Source: an uncultured Oligoflexia bacterium
GTDB taxonomy: Bacteria > Bdellovibrionota > Bacteriovoracia > Bacteriovoracales > Bacteriovoracaceae
DNA: 64,000 nucleotides
Reading direction: 5' to 3'
Assembly (NCBI GenBank): GCA_913058265.1
Contig: CAJXPQ010000012.1
Location: 39,931-103,930, forward strand
The first letter of the stretch is position 1. Each line of letters opens with the position of its first letter. Under the pieces are notes generated by a model that saw nothing but the letters and a program-made list of their open reading frames with translations, was not told where the DNA came from and searched no databases. Of the stretch, positions 8,864 to 17,542 are shown in pieces. The position numbers and the translations under genes are program-made.

Positions 8864-9553
8864 TTAATTTAATTCGAATAGCAGAAATTCTAACCCGTTG
8901 GCATTCTTAATAGTTAGGGTATCCTCCAACTCAATACCAAGACTGTCCCCGGCCAAAGCATTGATATCATTAATAGCTGCAGAGCCCTTCACCGTATGAA
9001 TCCAATAGGCTTTATTCTTATCTAGCTCTCTTGAAAACGACTCTCCAGTAAAGTGTCCTAAGTATAAATTCATATCTTGATGAATTTTAACAAGTCCCTC
9101 TCCATCAAACGATGAAAGAAGATGACTGTAGCCGTTTGTTGGATTTTCAAATTTGGCTTGATCATACCTTGGCTTCACATCTAATACGTTAGGCTTTACC
9201 CAAATTTGTAGTGAATGAGTCTTTTGATCACTATTTGGATTGAATTCCGAATGCATGATTCCAGTTCCAGCACTCATAACTTGGATCTCACCAGGCTTTA
9301 TGACCGTTTCACTTCCAAGTGTATCCTTATGTGCCATCGCGCCATCAATGATAAATGAGATGATTTCCATATTTTTATGAGGATGAGTTTCAAATCCCAT
9401 CCCCTCATCAATATAGTCTTCATTTATCACTCGTAATGCTTTAAAGCCCATCCACTTAGGGTCGAAATACGAAGCAAATGAAAAACTAAAGTTTGCTTTA
9501 AGCCAACCATAGTCAGATTTTCCGCGCTCCTCACTTTTTCGAATTGTAATCAT
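8864..9553 (-). CDS. Pirin-family cupin protein
   Basis: The start is set at 9553, because the GGGGGA ribosome binding site lies inside the longer reading that begins at 9571. The roughly 229-residue protein shows the pirin pattern: FDPKWMGF, then metal-binding His in ETHPHKNMEI, and GEIQVMSAGTGIMHSE. Bacterial pirins of the YhhW type bind a metal through three His and a Glu, and some degrade quercetin. Physiological substrates are mostly unknown. The gene follows a YceI gene by 32 bp and both are divergent from a LysR regulator, which may control them. Confidence 0.9.
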   Translation of the reverse strand: MITIRKSEERGKSDYGWLKANFSFSFASYFDPKWMGFKALRVINEDYIDEGMGFETHPHKNMEIISFIIDGAMAHKDTLGSETVIKPGEIQVMSAGTGIMHSEFNPNSDQKTHSLQIWVKPNVLDVKPRYDQAKFENPTNGYSHLLSSFDGEGLVKIHQDMNLYLGHFTGESFSRELDKNKAYWIHTVKGSAAINDINALAGDSLGIELEDTLTIKNANGLEFLLFELN

Positions 9554-9585
9554 ACTTCCCCCCAGGGTCATCTATTTACTTAATT

Positions 9586-10131
9586 CTATTTAACAACAAA
9601 TTTGAAATCTACATTAACCTTGTTATTAATCATCTTATCTCCAAGACCTTTAAAAAAGTCTCCTGAACCGTAGATCATTCCAAACTTTGTTCTATCAAAG
9701 CTTAAAACACCGCTATAAGATTTTCCTGATTTTTTAACATCAAATTTTACTTCATTTGTCTTATCTTTAACTGTTAGATCTGCTGTCACTTTATTTCCTT
9801 TTACAGACTTGATCACTAGTTTTGAAGTTGGGTATTTATCAACAGTAAAAAAGTCCTTACTCTTCATATGGCCAATAAACTTTGTCGCCCACTCACCTTC
9901 AAGATCATCAACAGTAAATGTTTTCATATCAACAACAAAAGTTCCTCCTGAAAGACTCCCCTCTTTCATTTCGACTGTACCGCTTTTAAAATAAATTTTT
10001 CCATAATGCTTTCCAGTAACCTTGCTACCTTTCCACGTTAAAGAGCTTGCCTTAGTATCAATATCAGCTGCAAATGATGATGAGACCAAGAAAAAAGTAA
10101 GTGTTAGTAGTTGAATAAGTTTAAGTTTCAT
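9586..10131 (-). CDS. YceI-family periplasmic protein
   Basis: 181 residues with a clear signal peptide (cut after SSSFA). The rest matches the YceI lipocalin-like barrel: SSLTWKGSKVTGKHYG, GGTFVVDMKTF, FTVDKYPTSKLVI and a terminal DFKFVVK strand. YceI proteins bind isoprenoid or other amphiphiles in the periplasm. AGGAG sits just ahead of the ATG. It is the first gene of a likely yceI-pirin-channel unit, with the LysR gene divergent across a 127-bp gap. Pairing of YceI, pirin and LysR is common in proteobacteria. Confidence 0.92.
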   Translation of the reverse strand: MKLKLIQLLTLTFFLVSSSFAADIDTKASSLTWKGSKVTGKHYGKIYFKSGTVEMKEGSLSGGTFVVDMKTFTVDDLEGEWATKFIGHMKSKDFFTVDKYPTSKLVIKSVKGNKVTADLTVKDKTNEVKFDVKKSGKSYSGVLSFDRTKFGMIYGSGDFFKGLGDKMINNKVNVDFKFVVK

Positions 10132-10258
10132 AATTCCTCCATATAGTTTTTTGAAACGATTTATCTATTTGTTAGCTAGAGTATCGACCAATTAATCATA
10201 AAAATAAATTATTAAATTACTATGAACTATATAAATTAATGTTATATTGTTTCGTATA

Positions 10259-11137
10259 ATGACGTATGATCAGATACTTACACTCGATTACATAGTGAAA
10301 TATGGAAGCTTTAAAGCTGCCGCAGAAGTGATGCATAAGTCCCAACCTTCATTAAGTATGGCGATTAAAAAGTTAGAGGAAGAATACCAAATCACACTTT
10401 TTAATCGTGATGGCTACAGGCCTGTTCTCACAGAGGAAGGTAAGAAGTTTTACAAAAAAGCTGAGTTTGTCATCTCTGAGTTCAAGTCGCTAGATATTCT
10501 CGCCCATGAGTTAGGAGCAGGTTACGAAACAGAGATTAATATTTGTGCCGATGCCATTTTTCCTATTTGTCATATTAGTGATGTCTTACAAAGTTTCTTT
10601 GAGCCTCATATTACGACAACGCTAAATTTGAATATTGATGTTCTCGAAGGTGTCATCGAAAAATTAAAAAATCACGAAGTTGACTTTGCTTTGGGCCCTA
10701 AATTTTCTGATGTGGATGATATTGAAGCTATTAAAATTATAAAAACTGAAGTTGTTCCTGTTATATCCAAAAAACATTTTGAGCTTATGAACAATGAGCT
10801 TAATTATATAAAAAACCTTCCACAAATTGTCGTTGGTTCATCCTCAAAAGAAGCCAGAGGTAAGATTAGAGGTCTTATTTCAAATCAGTACTGGCATACA
10901 TCAGATCTTTCCATGAAAGAGCAATTAATTGAGTCTGGTCTAGGCTGGGGAAGACTTCCTATTCACCAGATCGAAAATAAATTAAAGCTTGGAACATTAA
11001 TTGAGATAACAGAGATACCAGAGGTAAAGTCAAGAAAGGTTGATCTTTACCTTCTTCGTTCAAAGAATAAAATTATGGGGCCTAATACAAAGAGTCTTTG
11101 GAATTATTTAAAAACACTTGGAGAGAAATTAGTCTAA
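10259..11137 (+). CDS. LysR-family transcriptional regulator
   Basis: About 292 residues. The N-terminal winged helix-turn-helix reads YGSFKAAAEVMHKSQPSLSM, followed by LEEEYQITLFNRDGYRP, which is the standard LysR pattern. The C-terminal effector domain has the two-lobed periplasmic-binding fold. The ATG at 10259 is preferred over an upstream TTG because it matches where family members begin. No good ribosome binding site is seen at either. It is divergent from the yceI-pirin operon, and LysR proteins typically control the neighbouring divergent gene. The inducer is unknown. Confidence 0.92.
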   Translation: MTYDQILTLDYIVKYGSFKAAAEVMHKSQPSLSMAIKKLEEEYQITLFNRDGYRPVLTEEGKKFYKKAEFVISEFKSLDILAHELGAGYETEINICADAIFPICHISDVLQSFFEPHITTTLNLNIDVLEGVIEKLKNHEVDFALGPKFSDVDDIEAIKIIKTEVVPVISKKHFELMNNELNYIKNLPQIVVGSSSKEARGKIRGLISNQYWHTSDLSMKEQLIESGLGWGRLPIHQIENKLKLGTLIEITEIPEVKSRKVDLYLLRSKNKIMGPNTKSLWNYLKTLGEKLV

Positions 11138-12012
11138 TTACGATTAATAACAACAACTCCCACATACTCATCATTTGAATAGAAACTTCCGTAATACTGA
11201 TTACTATCACTCTTAAATAGCTGCATATAAGAGTTTGGAGAGGTACTTAATAGGTACTCTTTCTTACTTGAAGACTGTTTTATATGATTATTTGTGCCAT
11301 TACCTTTATTAGTTGAGAAAGGCTTACCTCCTCGTGATAGCTCAGAGAAATAAGTTCCCACAATCTTCTCTCCAACATGTTGCAGGTTTACCTTCAAAAG
11401 AACATCATAGGTTTCGCCTTCATTTTTTCCGCCTAAAGCTAAGATAACTCCTGAAAACTCACCAGTAAATTCATCTGCAATTTTTTTCGATGTCGCAGCT
11501 TTTGCATTTTTAAAATACATAAAGGGCTTATTTATGACTTGATGTCTCGAGCGTACAAAAGGACCGCGAAGTTCTTCATTTTCTATGGATTGAAAGGGCA
11601 AATTAATAGAAGTATAGACTCCTTGCTCTTTATCGTTATCTTCTGGAGCTGGAATTTCATGGGCCATTTTTGATTTTTCAACATCTCGATATTTTGGAGT
11701 CTCTTGTTCAGCTTTAGTACGTGTAGCAACTGGGGAATCAAAGTACTTTTTTACTCTTTGATCAAAGTGAATCGATACGTTTGCTAAAAACAAAGTCATA
11801 ACTTTGCCCAGTATTTCATCTGCTTTCTTATATTTTTCTTCCGCATCTTTTAATTTAACATAGCTATTTAATTCAAGAGATAAGCTTTCACCTGCACTTG
11901 TAACGACTTTTAAATTTGACTGTTTTGTTTGATCTGGTTGGACATTAAGATAGTAAGCTAAGGTCAAGCCTACAGCGATTCCAAATGTAAATGTCCCGAT
12001 TGTTTTTTTCAT
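11134..12012 (-). CDS. Membrane-anchored or exported protein of unknown family
   Basis: 292 residues beginning with a hydrophobic segment (GTFTFGIAVGLTLAYYL) that acts as a signal anchor or signal peptide. A helical region (about 40-100), a linker rich in Glu, Lys and Pro, and a C-terminal beta-rich domain (GEFSGVILALGG..., SPNSYMQLF..., YGSFYSNDEYVGVVVI) follow. I do not recognise the family. Its stop overlaps the LysR stop by 4 bp on the opposite strand. No Shine-Dalgarno sequence is visible; instead a strong hairpin (12023-12041) ends 10 bases before the ATG. Confidence 0.7.
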   Translation of the reverse strand: MKKTIGTFTFGIAVGLTLAYYLNVQPDQTKQSNLKVVTSAGESLSLELNSYVKLKDAEEKYKKADEILGKVMTLFLANVSIHFDQRVKKYFDSPVATRTKAEQETPKYRDVEKSKMAHEIPAPEDNDKEQGVYTSINLPFQSIENEELRGPFVRSRHQVINKPFMYFKNAKAATSKKIADEFTGEFSGVILALGGKNEGETYDVLLKVNLQHVGEKIVGTYFSELSRGGKPFSTNKGNGTNNHIKQSSSKKEYLLSTSPNSYMQLFKSDSNQYYGSFYSNDEYVGVVVINRN

Positions 12013-12022
12013 AAATTAAATG

Positions 12023-12041
12023 GCCCGGTTTTTCACCGGGC
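12023..12041 (-). promoter_or_regulatory. GC-rich hairpin directly upstream of a start codon
   Basis: A perfect 7-bp stem (GCCCGGT / ACCGGGC) with a 5-base loop ends 10 bases before the ATG at 12012. On the minus strand it is followed by CATTTAATTT, not a T-run. It may terminate upstream transcription imperfectly, or act as a 5'-UTR structure affecting translation. Confidence 0.5.
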
Positions 12042-12212
12042 AGTGGTTTGAAATATTCATTACAACCTTAACTCTCATCTCTTTCTTAAGACGTGTTCCC
12101 CAACACTAACAAAAGCATGACTTTTGCATTTGGAGAAACTACTAGAGTTAAGAGAAAAAATCTTCTCGAAAGAAATATTTTCCTCGATAAGATTTACAAT
12201 TCTCACTGCCCA

Positions 12213-12533
12213 TTACGTAGATATATTAAACTTCTTTAAGTTCTTTTTTGCTAGTTTTTTTGCTTCCGCTCTCACCTGATCGAGCTTCATATCATCGTCA
12301 TCAGAGCTTACATTAATTGGATTACCCACATATCTGTTTTTCCATACATTCATAACTCTTATTCTTGAGTACGGCCTCTTGCGACTTTCTTTATAGCCAA
12401 ATTCTTCAATTGCCACATACTGGCCTTTCGGGGATGCCCCTAAAGCTTTGACTTTAACCATGGTATTCGCAAATAAATTAGAGCTGGCCCCTGATATCAG
12501 TAATGCAGCAATTAAGGTGTAAAGTTTTTTCAT
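12213..12533 (-). CDS. Small secreted protein resembling DUF2259
   Basis: 106 residues with a signal peptide (cut after NLFA). The mature part has GASPKGQYVAIEEFGY, RPYSRIRVMNVWKNRYV and a terminal helical basic stretch. The first segment resembles the start of DUF2259 predicted secreted proteins, which are roughly twice as long, so this would be a short member. No catalytic motif is evident. It is a single-gene unit with about 200 bp of non-coding DNA downstream. Confidence 0.65.
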   Translation of the reverse strand: MKKLYTLIAALLISGASSNLFANTMVKVKALGASPKGQYVAIEEFGYKESRKRPYSRIRVMNVWKNRYVGNPINVSSDDDDMKLDQVRAEAKKLAKKNLKKFNIST

Positions 12534-12699
12534 TTAGTCTCCCAAGTTATCCTACCTACTTAAGAGCAACAACCATGCCGAGAAATAGCATAAGATTTCA
12601 AGCGCTTAGAATATATAAGCTCGTAAATAACCATCAAAATGCCAATTAATTGACAGTTCTACTCAAGAAAGACGGATTTTATCCGATAGGAAGTCTAAT

Positions 12700-12972
12700 A
12701 TGAAAAAGATACTTATATTTATTTTATTTAGTCTTACATTTTCATCTTTTGCAGACACCGAAGATGACTTCTATAATGACCTTCTAGACAAGCACTTGAG
12801 ACATGGGCACCTACCAAAAGCGCAGGTACGTCATAAACGACTTCAAATTGCCAAGGATAAGCCATGGCAAAGTGAGTTCAGAGAACAAGTAAGGGGTGTA
12901 GCATCGACAATGAAGGCACCAAAAAATATTATCGAGTTAAATAATCCGGCCATTGAAATATCCGTAAAATAG
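12700..12972 (+). CDS. Small secreted basic protein, unknown
   Basis: 90 residues with a signal peptide (cut after SSFA) and a short, charged mature part (DDFYNDLLDKHLRHGHLPK...). No recognisable family. It lies 34 bp upstream of apt on the same strand and may share its transcript. The coding call rests on the clear signal peptide, the coding-like composition and the position; it could be lineage-specific. Confidence 0.65.
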   Translation: MKKILIFILFSLTFSSFADTEDDFYNDLLDKHLRHGHLPKAQVRHKRLQIAKDKPWQSEFREQVRGVASTMKAPKNIIELNNPAIEISVK

Positions 12973-13006
12973 TTTTATTTTAGATTGTATCTAAAAGGAA
13001 CTATGC

Positions 13007-13510
13007 ATGAACAATTCAGAATATGAAAAATTAATTGATGATGTCCCCGACTTTCCCAAAGAAGGCGTAGTGTTTAAAGACATCTCTCCTCTCTTAAGAC
13101 ATCGCTTTCATGATGTTATTGCTGATATGGGGAAAGATATTAATTGGGATGAAATTGATCTTGTTCTTGGAGTTGAGTCTCGTGGCTTTATTCTTGGTGC
13201 AGCTTTAGCCATTCGCTATGAAAAGGGATTTCTTCCTGTTCGTAAAAAAGGAAAGCTTCCTCCGCCAGTAATCGGTGAAGAGTATGAACTTGAATACGGA
13301 ACAGATAAATTAGAGATGAGAGTTAACAAAGAAAAGCTCAATGTTGTCTTAGTTGATGATGTTTTAGCAACAGGTGGGACTCTACAAGCAACATTAAATT
13401 TATGTGAGAAAAATAATTACAATGTTAAAGCTATATCCATGCTCATCAATTTAAAATTTTTAAATTCATTAAACATGGATAACCTTCATTCAGTACTAAC
13501 ATACGAATAA
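13007..13510 (+). CDS. apt: Adenine phosphoribosyltransferase
   Basis: Converts adenine and PRPP to AMP in purine salvage, in the cytosol. The 167-residue length is typical. Family marks are the N-terminal DFPKEGVVFKDISPLL, the ESRGFILG substrate loop, RKKGKLPP and the PRPP-binding motif VVLVDDVLATGGT (113-125). AAAGGAAC lies ahead of the ATG. The upstream small secreted gene may be co-transcribed. I see nothing irregular. Confidence 0.96.
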   Translation: MNNSEYEKLIDDVPDFPKEGVVFKDISPLLRHRFHDVIADMGKDINWDEIDLVLGVESRGFILGAALAIRYEKGFLPVRKKGKLPPPVIGEEYELEYGTDKLEMRVNKEKLNVVLVDDVLATGGTLQATLNLCEKNNYNVKAISMLINLKFLNSLNMDNLHSVLTYE

Positions 13511-13584
13511 AGTCGTTTACTCGGACATTCAATAGCAGATTCTGCCCCTCTCGTATTTAGCCGTTAGTCTATTAAAATACATAC

Positions 13585-14871
13585 ATGACAAAAATATTTA
13601 ACATTCTAACGTTTGCGGTAGTACTAGCTTTTTCAGTTAAAACCTTTGCCCTTGAATCCTCAGATATATTACAGATTCAAATACTAAAAGCTTATGATAA
13701 AAATGTTCTTGTTCTTAACCGTGGACTTGAAGATGCTATTTTCAAAAAAGACCATATTAAAATAACATCAGATGAAGGGTTTATAGCACGTGGTATTTGT
13801 ATAAGGGCCACCATGCTAACTAGTCACTGGAAAATTTATAGAGTCATAAGACCTGAGCTTGTAAGTAAAGATACACAATACGACATGTATTCAATAAATC
13901 AAAGCAAGCTTCCAGATGATATGTTAAAACTATCTAGTGTTAACTTAGAAAAATACTTTAAAAATTACGGCGATAAAGACGTTAAAAAACAATTAAAATC
14001 ACAACAAAAAAGAATTGCAAAATACGATCTCCCAACGAGAGTTTCTGATACTGATACGTTTAAAGACGCTAATAAAACAGGTTTTGATCGTTTCCTTGAG
14101 AAGAATCTTAATAATGAAAATCTTGCGGAAGATATAAGTAATACTTACCTTGATATTTATGCGAGTCCTATGACTTGGCAAACAAGATACGATCAAAAAG
14201 AAACTCATTATGGCGCTAGGCTCTACAACAAGGGTAAGAAATATCAGTATGAGATGAATGCCATTGAAACCCAACGAGAAGTTCTTGACCCTGTAACTGC
14301 CAAAGGCTTTAAATCAAAGTCAACTCACTATGATGCCCACTTTCAAATTAACAGATCGAGCAAAAACTGGAGTCTTATCTCATACCTCTCCTATGACAGA
14401 GAGAAGATTGGATCGATCTATTACCCTCATAAGTATACTCAAGTTGGAATTCTTGGCCTGAAGTATCATGTCTGGGAAGATGATCCCAAAGATAACTTTT
14501 TTGAAATCTCTTATATTCCAATGTTTGATAATCTAGAGTACTCTGATCCACAAAAAACAGATTTGGATATTTCTACTCGAGAAGGCATTAGACACGTTCT
14601 AAGACTCAAGCTCTATTCACAGCTATCGACAAAGATTCATTCTAAAACAGAAATCTCATATTCGCCCTATATGAACCTTAAAGGTTTTGGAGTTGATTAT
14701 TCAGATTCAAATACAAAAGTACAGACATCTCTCTCATATAACCTCGGTACAGATTTTTATGCTGACTATCTTTTACAATACGATAGTGATCAATTTAGAG
14801 CTGATACTTATGACATGAGGGCCGATAACACGACTCAAACGATACGCCTAAGATATGAGTTTGATCTTTAA
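13585..14871 (+). CDS. Outer-membrane beta-barrel protein with N-terminal periplasmic domain
   Basis: 428 residues with a signal peptide (cut after KTFA). Residues about 25-105 look like a small globular domain (ILQIQILKAYDKNVLVLNRG..., HWKIYRVIRPEL). A charged linker follows, then many amphipathic strands with aromatic belts (YHVWEDD, FFEISYIPMF, TKIHSKTEISYSPY), ending in IRLRYEFDL with a terminal aromatic-x-Leu pattern typical of BAM substrates. Function unknown. It converges on tlyA with only 6 bp between stops. Confidence 0.75.
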   Translation: MTKIFNILTFAVVLAFSVKTFALESSDILQIQILKAYDKNVLVLNRGLEDAIFKKDHIKITSDEGFIARGICIRATMLTSHWKIYRVIRPELVSKDTQYDMYSINQSKLPDDMLKLSSVNLEKYFKNYGDKDVKKQLKSQQKRIAKYDLPTRVSDTDTFKDANKTGFDRFLEKNLNNENLAEDISNTYLDIYASPMTWQTRYDQKETHYGARLYNKGKKYQYEMNAIETQREVLDPVTAKGFKSKSTHYDAHFQINRSSKNWSLISYLSYDREKIGSIYYPHKYTQVGILGLKYHVWEDDPKDNFFEISYIPMFDNLEYSDPQKTDLDISTREGIRHVLRLKLYSQLSTKIHSKTEISYSPYMNLKGFGVDYSDSNTKVQTSLSYNLGTDFYADYLLQYDSDQFRADTYDMRADNTTQTIRLRYEFDL

Positions 14872-14877
14872 AAGATT

Positions 14878-15594
14878 TTAAACGGAAACCAATATCAAAT
14901 ACTCTTTATTACCCGTTTTTCCTTTGATAGGAGAATCGATCTGCTTTTCAATTATATAGTTCTCTTCTTGAAACCAAGTTAAGACTTCATCAAGAATTTC
15001 TTGTTGATATTCTTTTTTAACAATTCCACCCTTACCAAGTCGAGCCTTCCCTGCTTCAAATTGTGGCTTAATTAAAACGACTGCCTTTCCATTTTCTTTT
15101 AATAATGACGCCAATGTTTTAAACACAAGCCTGATAGAAATAAACGATAAATCGGCCACACAAAAATCGACTTTTTCTGGAAGAGTGTAATCATTTTTAA
15201 GGTTCACACCTTCAAGATTAACGACTCTATCATCAGAGGTGAATAGCGGTGAGAGTTGATTATGTCCTACATCAATGGCGTAAACTTTGCTAGCACCATG
15301 CTTCAAGCTAACCTGGGTAAAGCCCCCAGTGCTTGCACCACAATCCGCAATAACTTTCCCTTTAAAATCTAATCCGAATTCATTAATGGCACCGACAAGC
15401 TTATGAGCTCCCCGACTAACATAAAGCTCTCCTGAGCTAATCTCAATTGTGACATTTTCATCAACAAGAAAACTAGTCTTAGTTATGACCTTACCGTCAC
15501 ATGAAACATCACCTTGCTTTATAAGCATACTTGCCTGAGACCTTGTTTTAACAAGGCCCGCGTCGACCATATACCTATCGAGACGTGTTTCCAT
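14878..15594 (-). CDS. tlyA: TlyA-family rRNA 2'-O-methyltransferase
   Basis: An S4 RNA-binding domain at the N-terminus (TRLDRYMVDAGLVKTRSQA..., IKQGDVSCDGKVI) is followed by an FtsJ-type Rossmann domain with the SAM motif IADCGASTGGFTQ and the later FCVADLSFISI and LIKPQFEAG. TlyA enzymes methylate ribose at 16S and/or 23S rRNA sites and affect capreomycin sensitivity. The ATG at 15594 is chosen since AGGTGA lies 6-7 bases upstream; a GTG at 15603 is possible. The gene start overlaps the end of dapF by 20 bp, showing translational coupling. Confidence 0.93.
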   Translation of the reverse strand: METRLDRYMVDAGLVKTRSQASMLIKQGDVSCDGKVITKTSFLVDENVTIEISSGELYVSRGAHKLVGAINEFGLDFKGKVIADCGASTGGFTQVSLKHGASKVYAIDVGHNQLSPLFTSDDRVVNLEGVNLKNDYTLPEKVDFCVADLSFISIRLVFKTLASLLKENGKAVVLIKPQFEAGKARLGKGGIVKKEYQQEILDEVLTWFQEENYIIEKQIDSPIKGKTGNKEYLILVSV

Positions 15595-16378
15595 AAATTT
15601 CACCTATGTATTTCATTTTGACCGCTCCTTGAAAATAGAGCTCTTTAAGATCTTTATCAACTATTGCCTTTAATAGACCGCCCTTAACATAAACTTGAAT
15701 CTCTCCAGTCCATCCAAAAAACTTTGAACAACTAACTGCAGTGGCCATAACTCCCGTTCCGCAACAAAGTGTTTCATCTTCAACACCGCGCTCATAAACT
15801 CTAAGCTTAATGACTTGCTTCTTTGGATCTATAACTTCAAAGAAGTCTACATTCGTTCCGTTTGGAAAGCGCACATCATGTCGAATAGCAGATCCTATAT
15901 TTTTAACATTCACATCTTCCACAGAGCTCACTTGAATAACTGCATGAGGAACGCCTGTGTTTAGAAATAAAGCTTGTTTACCTGATAAGTCTGAAAGGTT
16001 GATCTTATCTACATCATACAGTTCGGTCATCTTAACCTTCACTTCCGATTCATCAACTGCCACCCCAGTATATTTTCCGTTCATGGTTTCAATACTAAAT
16101 TCTGGTTGGTCTTTTATTTTAATTATGTGATACGCAAAGTGAACTGAGCAACGTGTTGCATTTCCACACATTTCGGCCTCTGAGCCGTCTGCATTAAAAA
16201 TACGAAGGCTATAATCACAATCAGTTGAAGCTCCAATTAAAACCACTCCATCAGCTCCAATACCTTCTCTTCGCTTGCACCACTCAACAACTTCACTAGG
16301 ACGGATAGAGATCTGTCCTTCTCTATTATCAATGAAAATAAAATCGTTTCCCGACCCCGAGTACTTATAAAATTGCAT
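15575..16378 (-). CDS. dapF: Diaminopimelate epimerase
   Basis: Converts LL- to meso-diaminopimelate for lysine and peptidoglycan synthesis, in the cytosol. The 267-residue length and marks fit: YSGSGNDFIFID, GADGVV, FNADGSEAEMCGN with the first catalytic Cys71, and TLCCGTG with the second at Cys206. The extra Cys beside the catalytic one, and Ala in MCGNATRC where Gly is common, are mild variants. It is the first gene of a dapF-tlyA pair. Confidence 0.95.
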   Translation of the reverse strand: MQFYKYSGSGNDFIFIDNREGQISIRPSEVVEWCKRREGIGADGVVLIGASTDCDYSLRIFNADGSEAEMCGNATRCSVHFAYHIIKIKDQPEFSIETMNGKYTGVAVDESEVKVKMTELYDVDKINLSDLSGKQALFLNTGVPHAVIQVSSVEDVNVKNIGSAIRHDVRFPNGTNVDFFEVIDPKKQVIKLRVYERGVEDETLCCGTGVMATAVSCSKFFGWTGEIQVYVKGGLLKAIVDKDLKELYFQGAVKMKYIGEIYGNTSR

Positions 16379-16460
16379 ATAAACTCCATTGACTCTATGC
16401 TAAATGGCCAATTTTGACGTCAATCTATCATAGATGACCGGAATTTCATATATTTAATGA

Positions 16461-16489
16461 TTTTCAAATCGAGATTCATTTTGTATTAT
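16461..16489 (+). promoter_or_regulatory. Likely sigma70 promoter of the tRNA gene
   Basis: TTTTCA (16461-16466) and TATTAT (16484-16489) are separated by 17 bases. This puts the start about 12 bases ahead of the tRNA. The -35 match is partial. Confidence 0.5.
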
Positions 16490-16508
16490 TTCAAACCTAA
16501 CTACCTAT

Positions 16509-16585
16509 GGAGCATTAGCTCAGTTGGTTAGAGCCCCCGGCTCATAACCGGGTGGTCGCAAGTTCAAGTCTTGCATGCTCCACCA
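16509..16585 (+). tRNA. tRNA with CAU anticodon (Met, or Ile2 after lysidine modification)
   Basis: A full cloverleaf can be drawn: acceptor GGAGCAT / ATGCTCC, D-arm GCTC...GAGC, anticodon stem CCCGG / CCGGG with loop CTCATAA, variable TGGTC, T-arm GCAAG / CTTGC with loop TTCAAGT, and an encoded CCA. The paired first acceptor base argues against initiator tRNA. The D-arm, loop and variable region (TTAGCTCAG, TGGTCGC, TTCAAGTC) also resemble tRNA-Ile2, whose CAU is read as AUA after TilS action. It is followed by a terminator, and copies of its 3' end occur downstream. Confidence 0.95.
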
Positions 16586-16624
16586 TTTTACATTGAACGA
16601 ACTAATCTTCCTCAATGTTTGAAA

Positions 16625-16648
16625 AGCCTCCTTTTTAGGGGGCTTTTT
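16625..16648 (+). terminator. Intrinsic terminator of the tRNA transcript
   Basis: A hairpin AGCCTCC / GGGGGCT with one G.U pair and a 6-base loop is followed by TTTTT, about 40 bases after the tRNA. Confidence 0.85.
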
Positions 16649-16723
16649 CATGCCTTTTCAAGAAATGTAATTTCTATTATCATCACATAAGAACTCCATC
16701 TAGATTCAACGGGAAGTATTAAC

Positions 16724-17305
16724 ATGTCTAGTTTCCACTCCATAACGAAAGATCGTGAAGCATCTAAGTTTCTTTTAAAAACACTTGATATGCCTGACCT
16801 AAATGTCGGCCTTGCACTAGATCTTGGATGTGGTTCAGGATCTGACTCTCTTGAGCTACTAAGACAAGGGTGGCAAGTTACGTCTATAGATAAATCTGAA
16901 GAAGGAATTAATTTTCTTAAAGCTCAGGTTGAAGACGATGATTCAATAGAGATAAAAAATACATCTTTTGAGGACATGAAACTTCTTAAAAATAATTATG
17001 ATTTAATATATTCAAGGTATGCTCTTTCTTTTTGTCAAAAGACAAACTGGCAAAGTGTATGGAAAGAAATTAAGGAGTCTTTGAAGTCAGGAGGAATGAT
17101 CTCAATGCACCTTTTTGGGATAAATGATGGGTTTAAGAATTCAAAACGTCATGGAGATATGACATTTTTCTCAAAGGATGACATCAAAGAAACTCTTAAA
17201 GAGTTTAAAATAATATTTGAACATGAAGATGAGCACGATGCGAAATCAGCAGTGGGACAAATGAAACACTGGCACGTCTTCACTATTGTTGCTCAAAAGG
17301 TTTAA
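16724..17305 (+). CDS. Class I SAM-dependent methyltransferase
   Basis: 193 residues. The SAM-binding motif I reads LALDLGCGSGSDSLELL, the acidic motif II region is QVTSIDKSEEG, and YDLIYSRYALSFC and LKSGGMISMHLFG match later motifs. It resembles TehB/UbiE-like small-molecule methyltransferases. The substrate is unknown. It is the first gene after the tRNA, in a region bounded by repeats of the tRNA 3' end, and so may be horizontally acquired. Confidence 0.88.
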   Translation: MSSFHSITKDREASKFLLKTLDMPDLNVGLALDLGCGSGSDSLELLRQGWQVTSIDKSEEGINFLKAQVEDDDSIEIKNTSFEDMKLLKNNYDLIYSRYALSFCQKTNWQSVWKEIKESLKSGGMISMHLFGINDGFKNSKRHGDMTFFSKDDIKETLKEFKIIFEHEDEHDAKSAVGQMKHWHVFTIVAQKV

Positions 17306-17319
17306 ATATTAGCTAAGGT

Positions 17320-17495
17320 TTGCTTCCTCACTAAGCTTACACAACAAGGTAAGTAACTGAAAGTTCATTCTAATAAATTGAGTTTTAGATATCAATACTA
17401 GTGAGGAAGAATGCTCTTCTCTAGAAAAACCAGAATCATATTAATAACTTACGACTGAGGAAGAAAAGTTCGTTTATATGATCGTATGCTCCACC
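17320..17495 (+). repeat. ~175-bp repeat, copy A, ending in a tRNA 3'-end duplicate
   Basis: It begins with CTTCCTCACTAAG, carries an inverted copy TAGTGAGGAAG at 17399-17409 (perfect 11-bp match to 17323-17333) and another TGAGGAAG near 17456, then a conserved block with TTCGTTTATATGATCG, and closes with ATGCTCCACCA. The last 11 bases equal the acceptor 3' strand and CCA of the tRNA at 16509. Copy B at 18424 shares both ends, while the middle is diverged. Confidence 0.75.
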
Positions 17496-17506
17496 AGTTA
17501 CTAAAA

Positions 17507-17535
17507 AGCCTTCTTTTAATCGAGAAGGCTTTTTT
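17507..17535. terminator. Bidirectional terminator between copy A and the epimerase gene
   Basis: The stem AGCCTTCT / AGAAGGCT with an 8-base loop has an A-run before and a T-run after it, so it can work on both strands. It would end the minus-strand epimerase transcript, and any plus-strand transcript of copy A. Confidence 0.85.
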
Positions 17536-17542
17536 ATTTCAA

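Noticed and set aside
17320..17495. Repeat copy A as a tmRNA-like RNA
   Set aside because: It ends like a tRNA (ATGCTCCACCA) but the T-arm cannot form, and there is no 5' acceptor partner or tag-coding frame.
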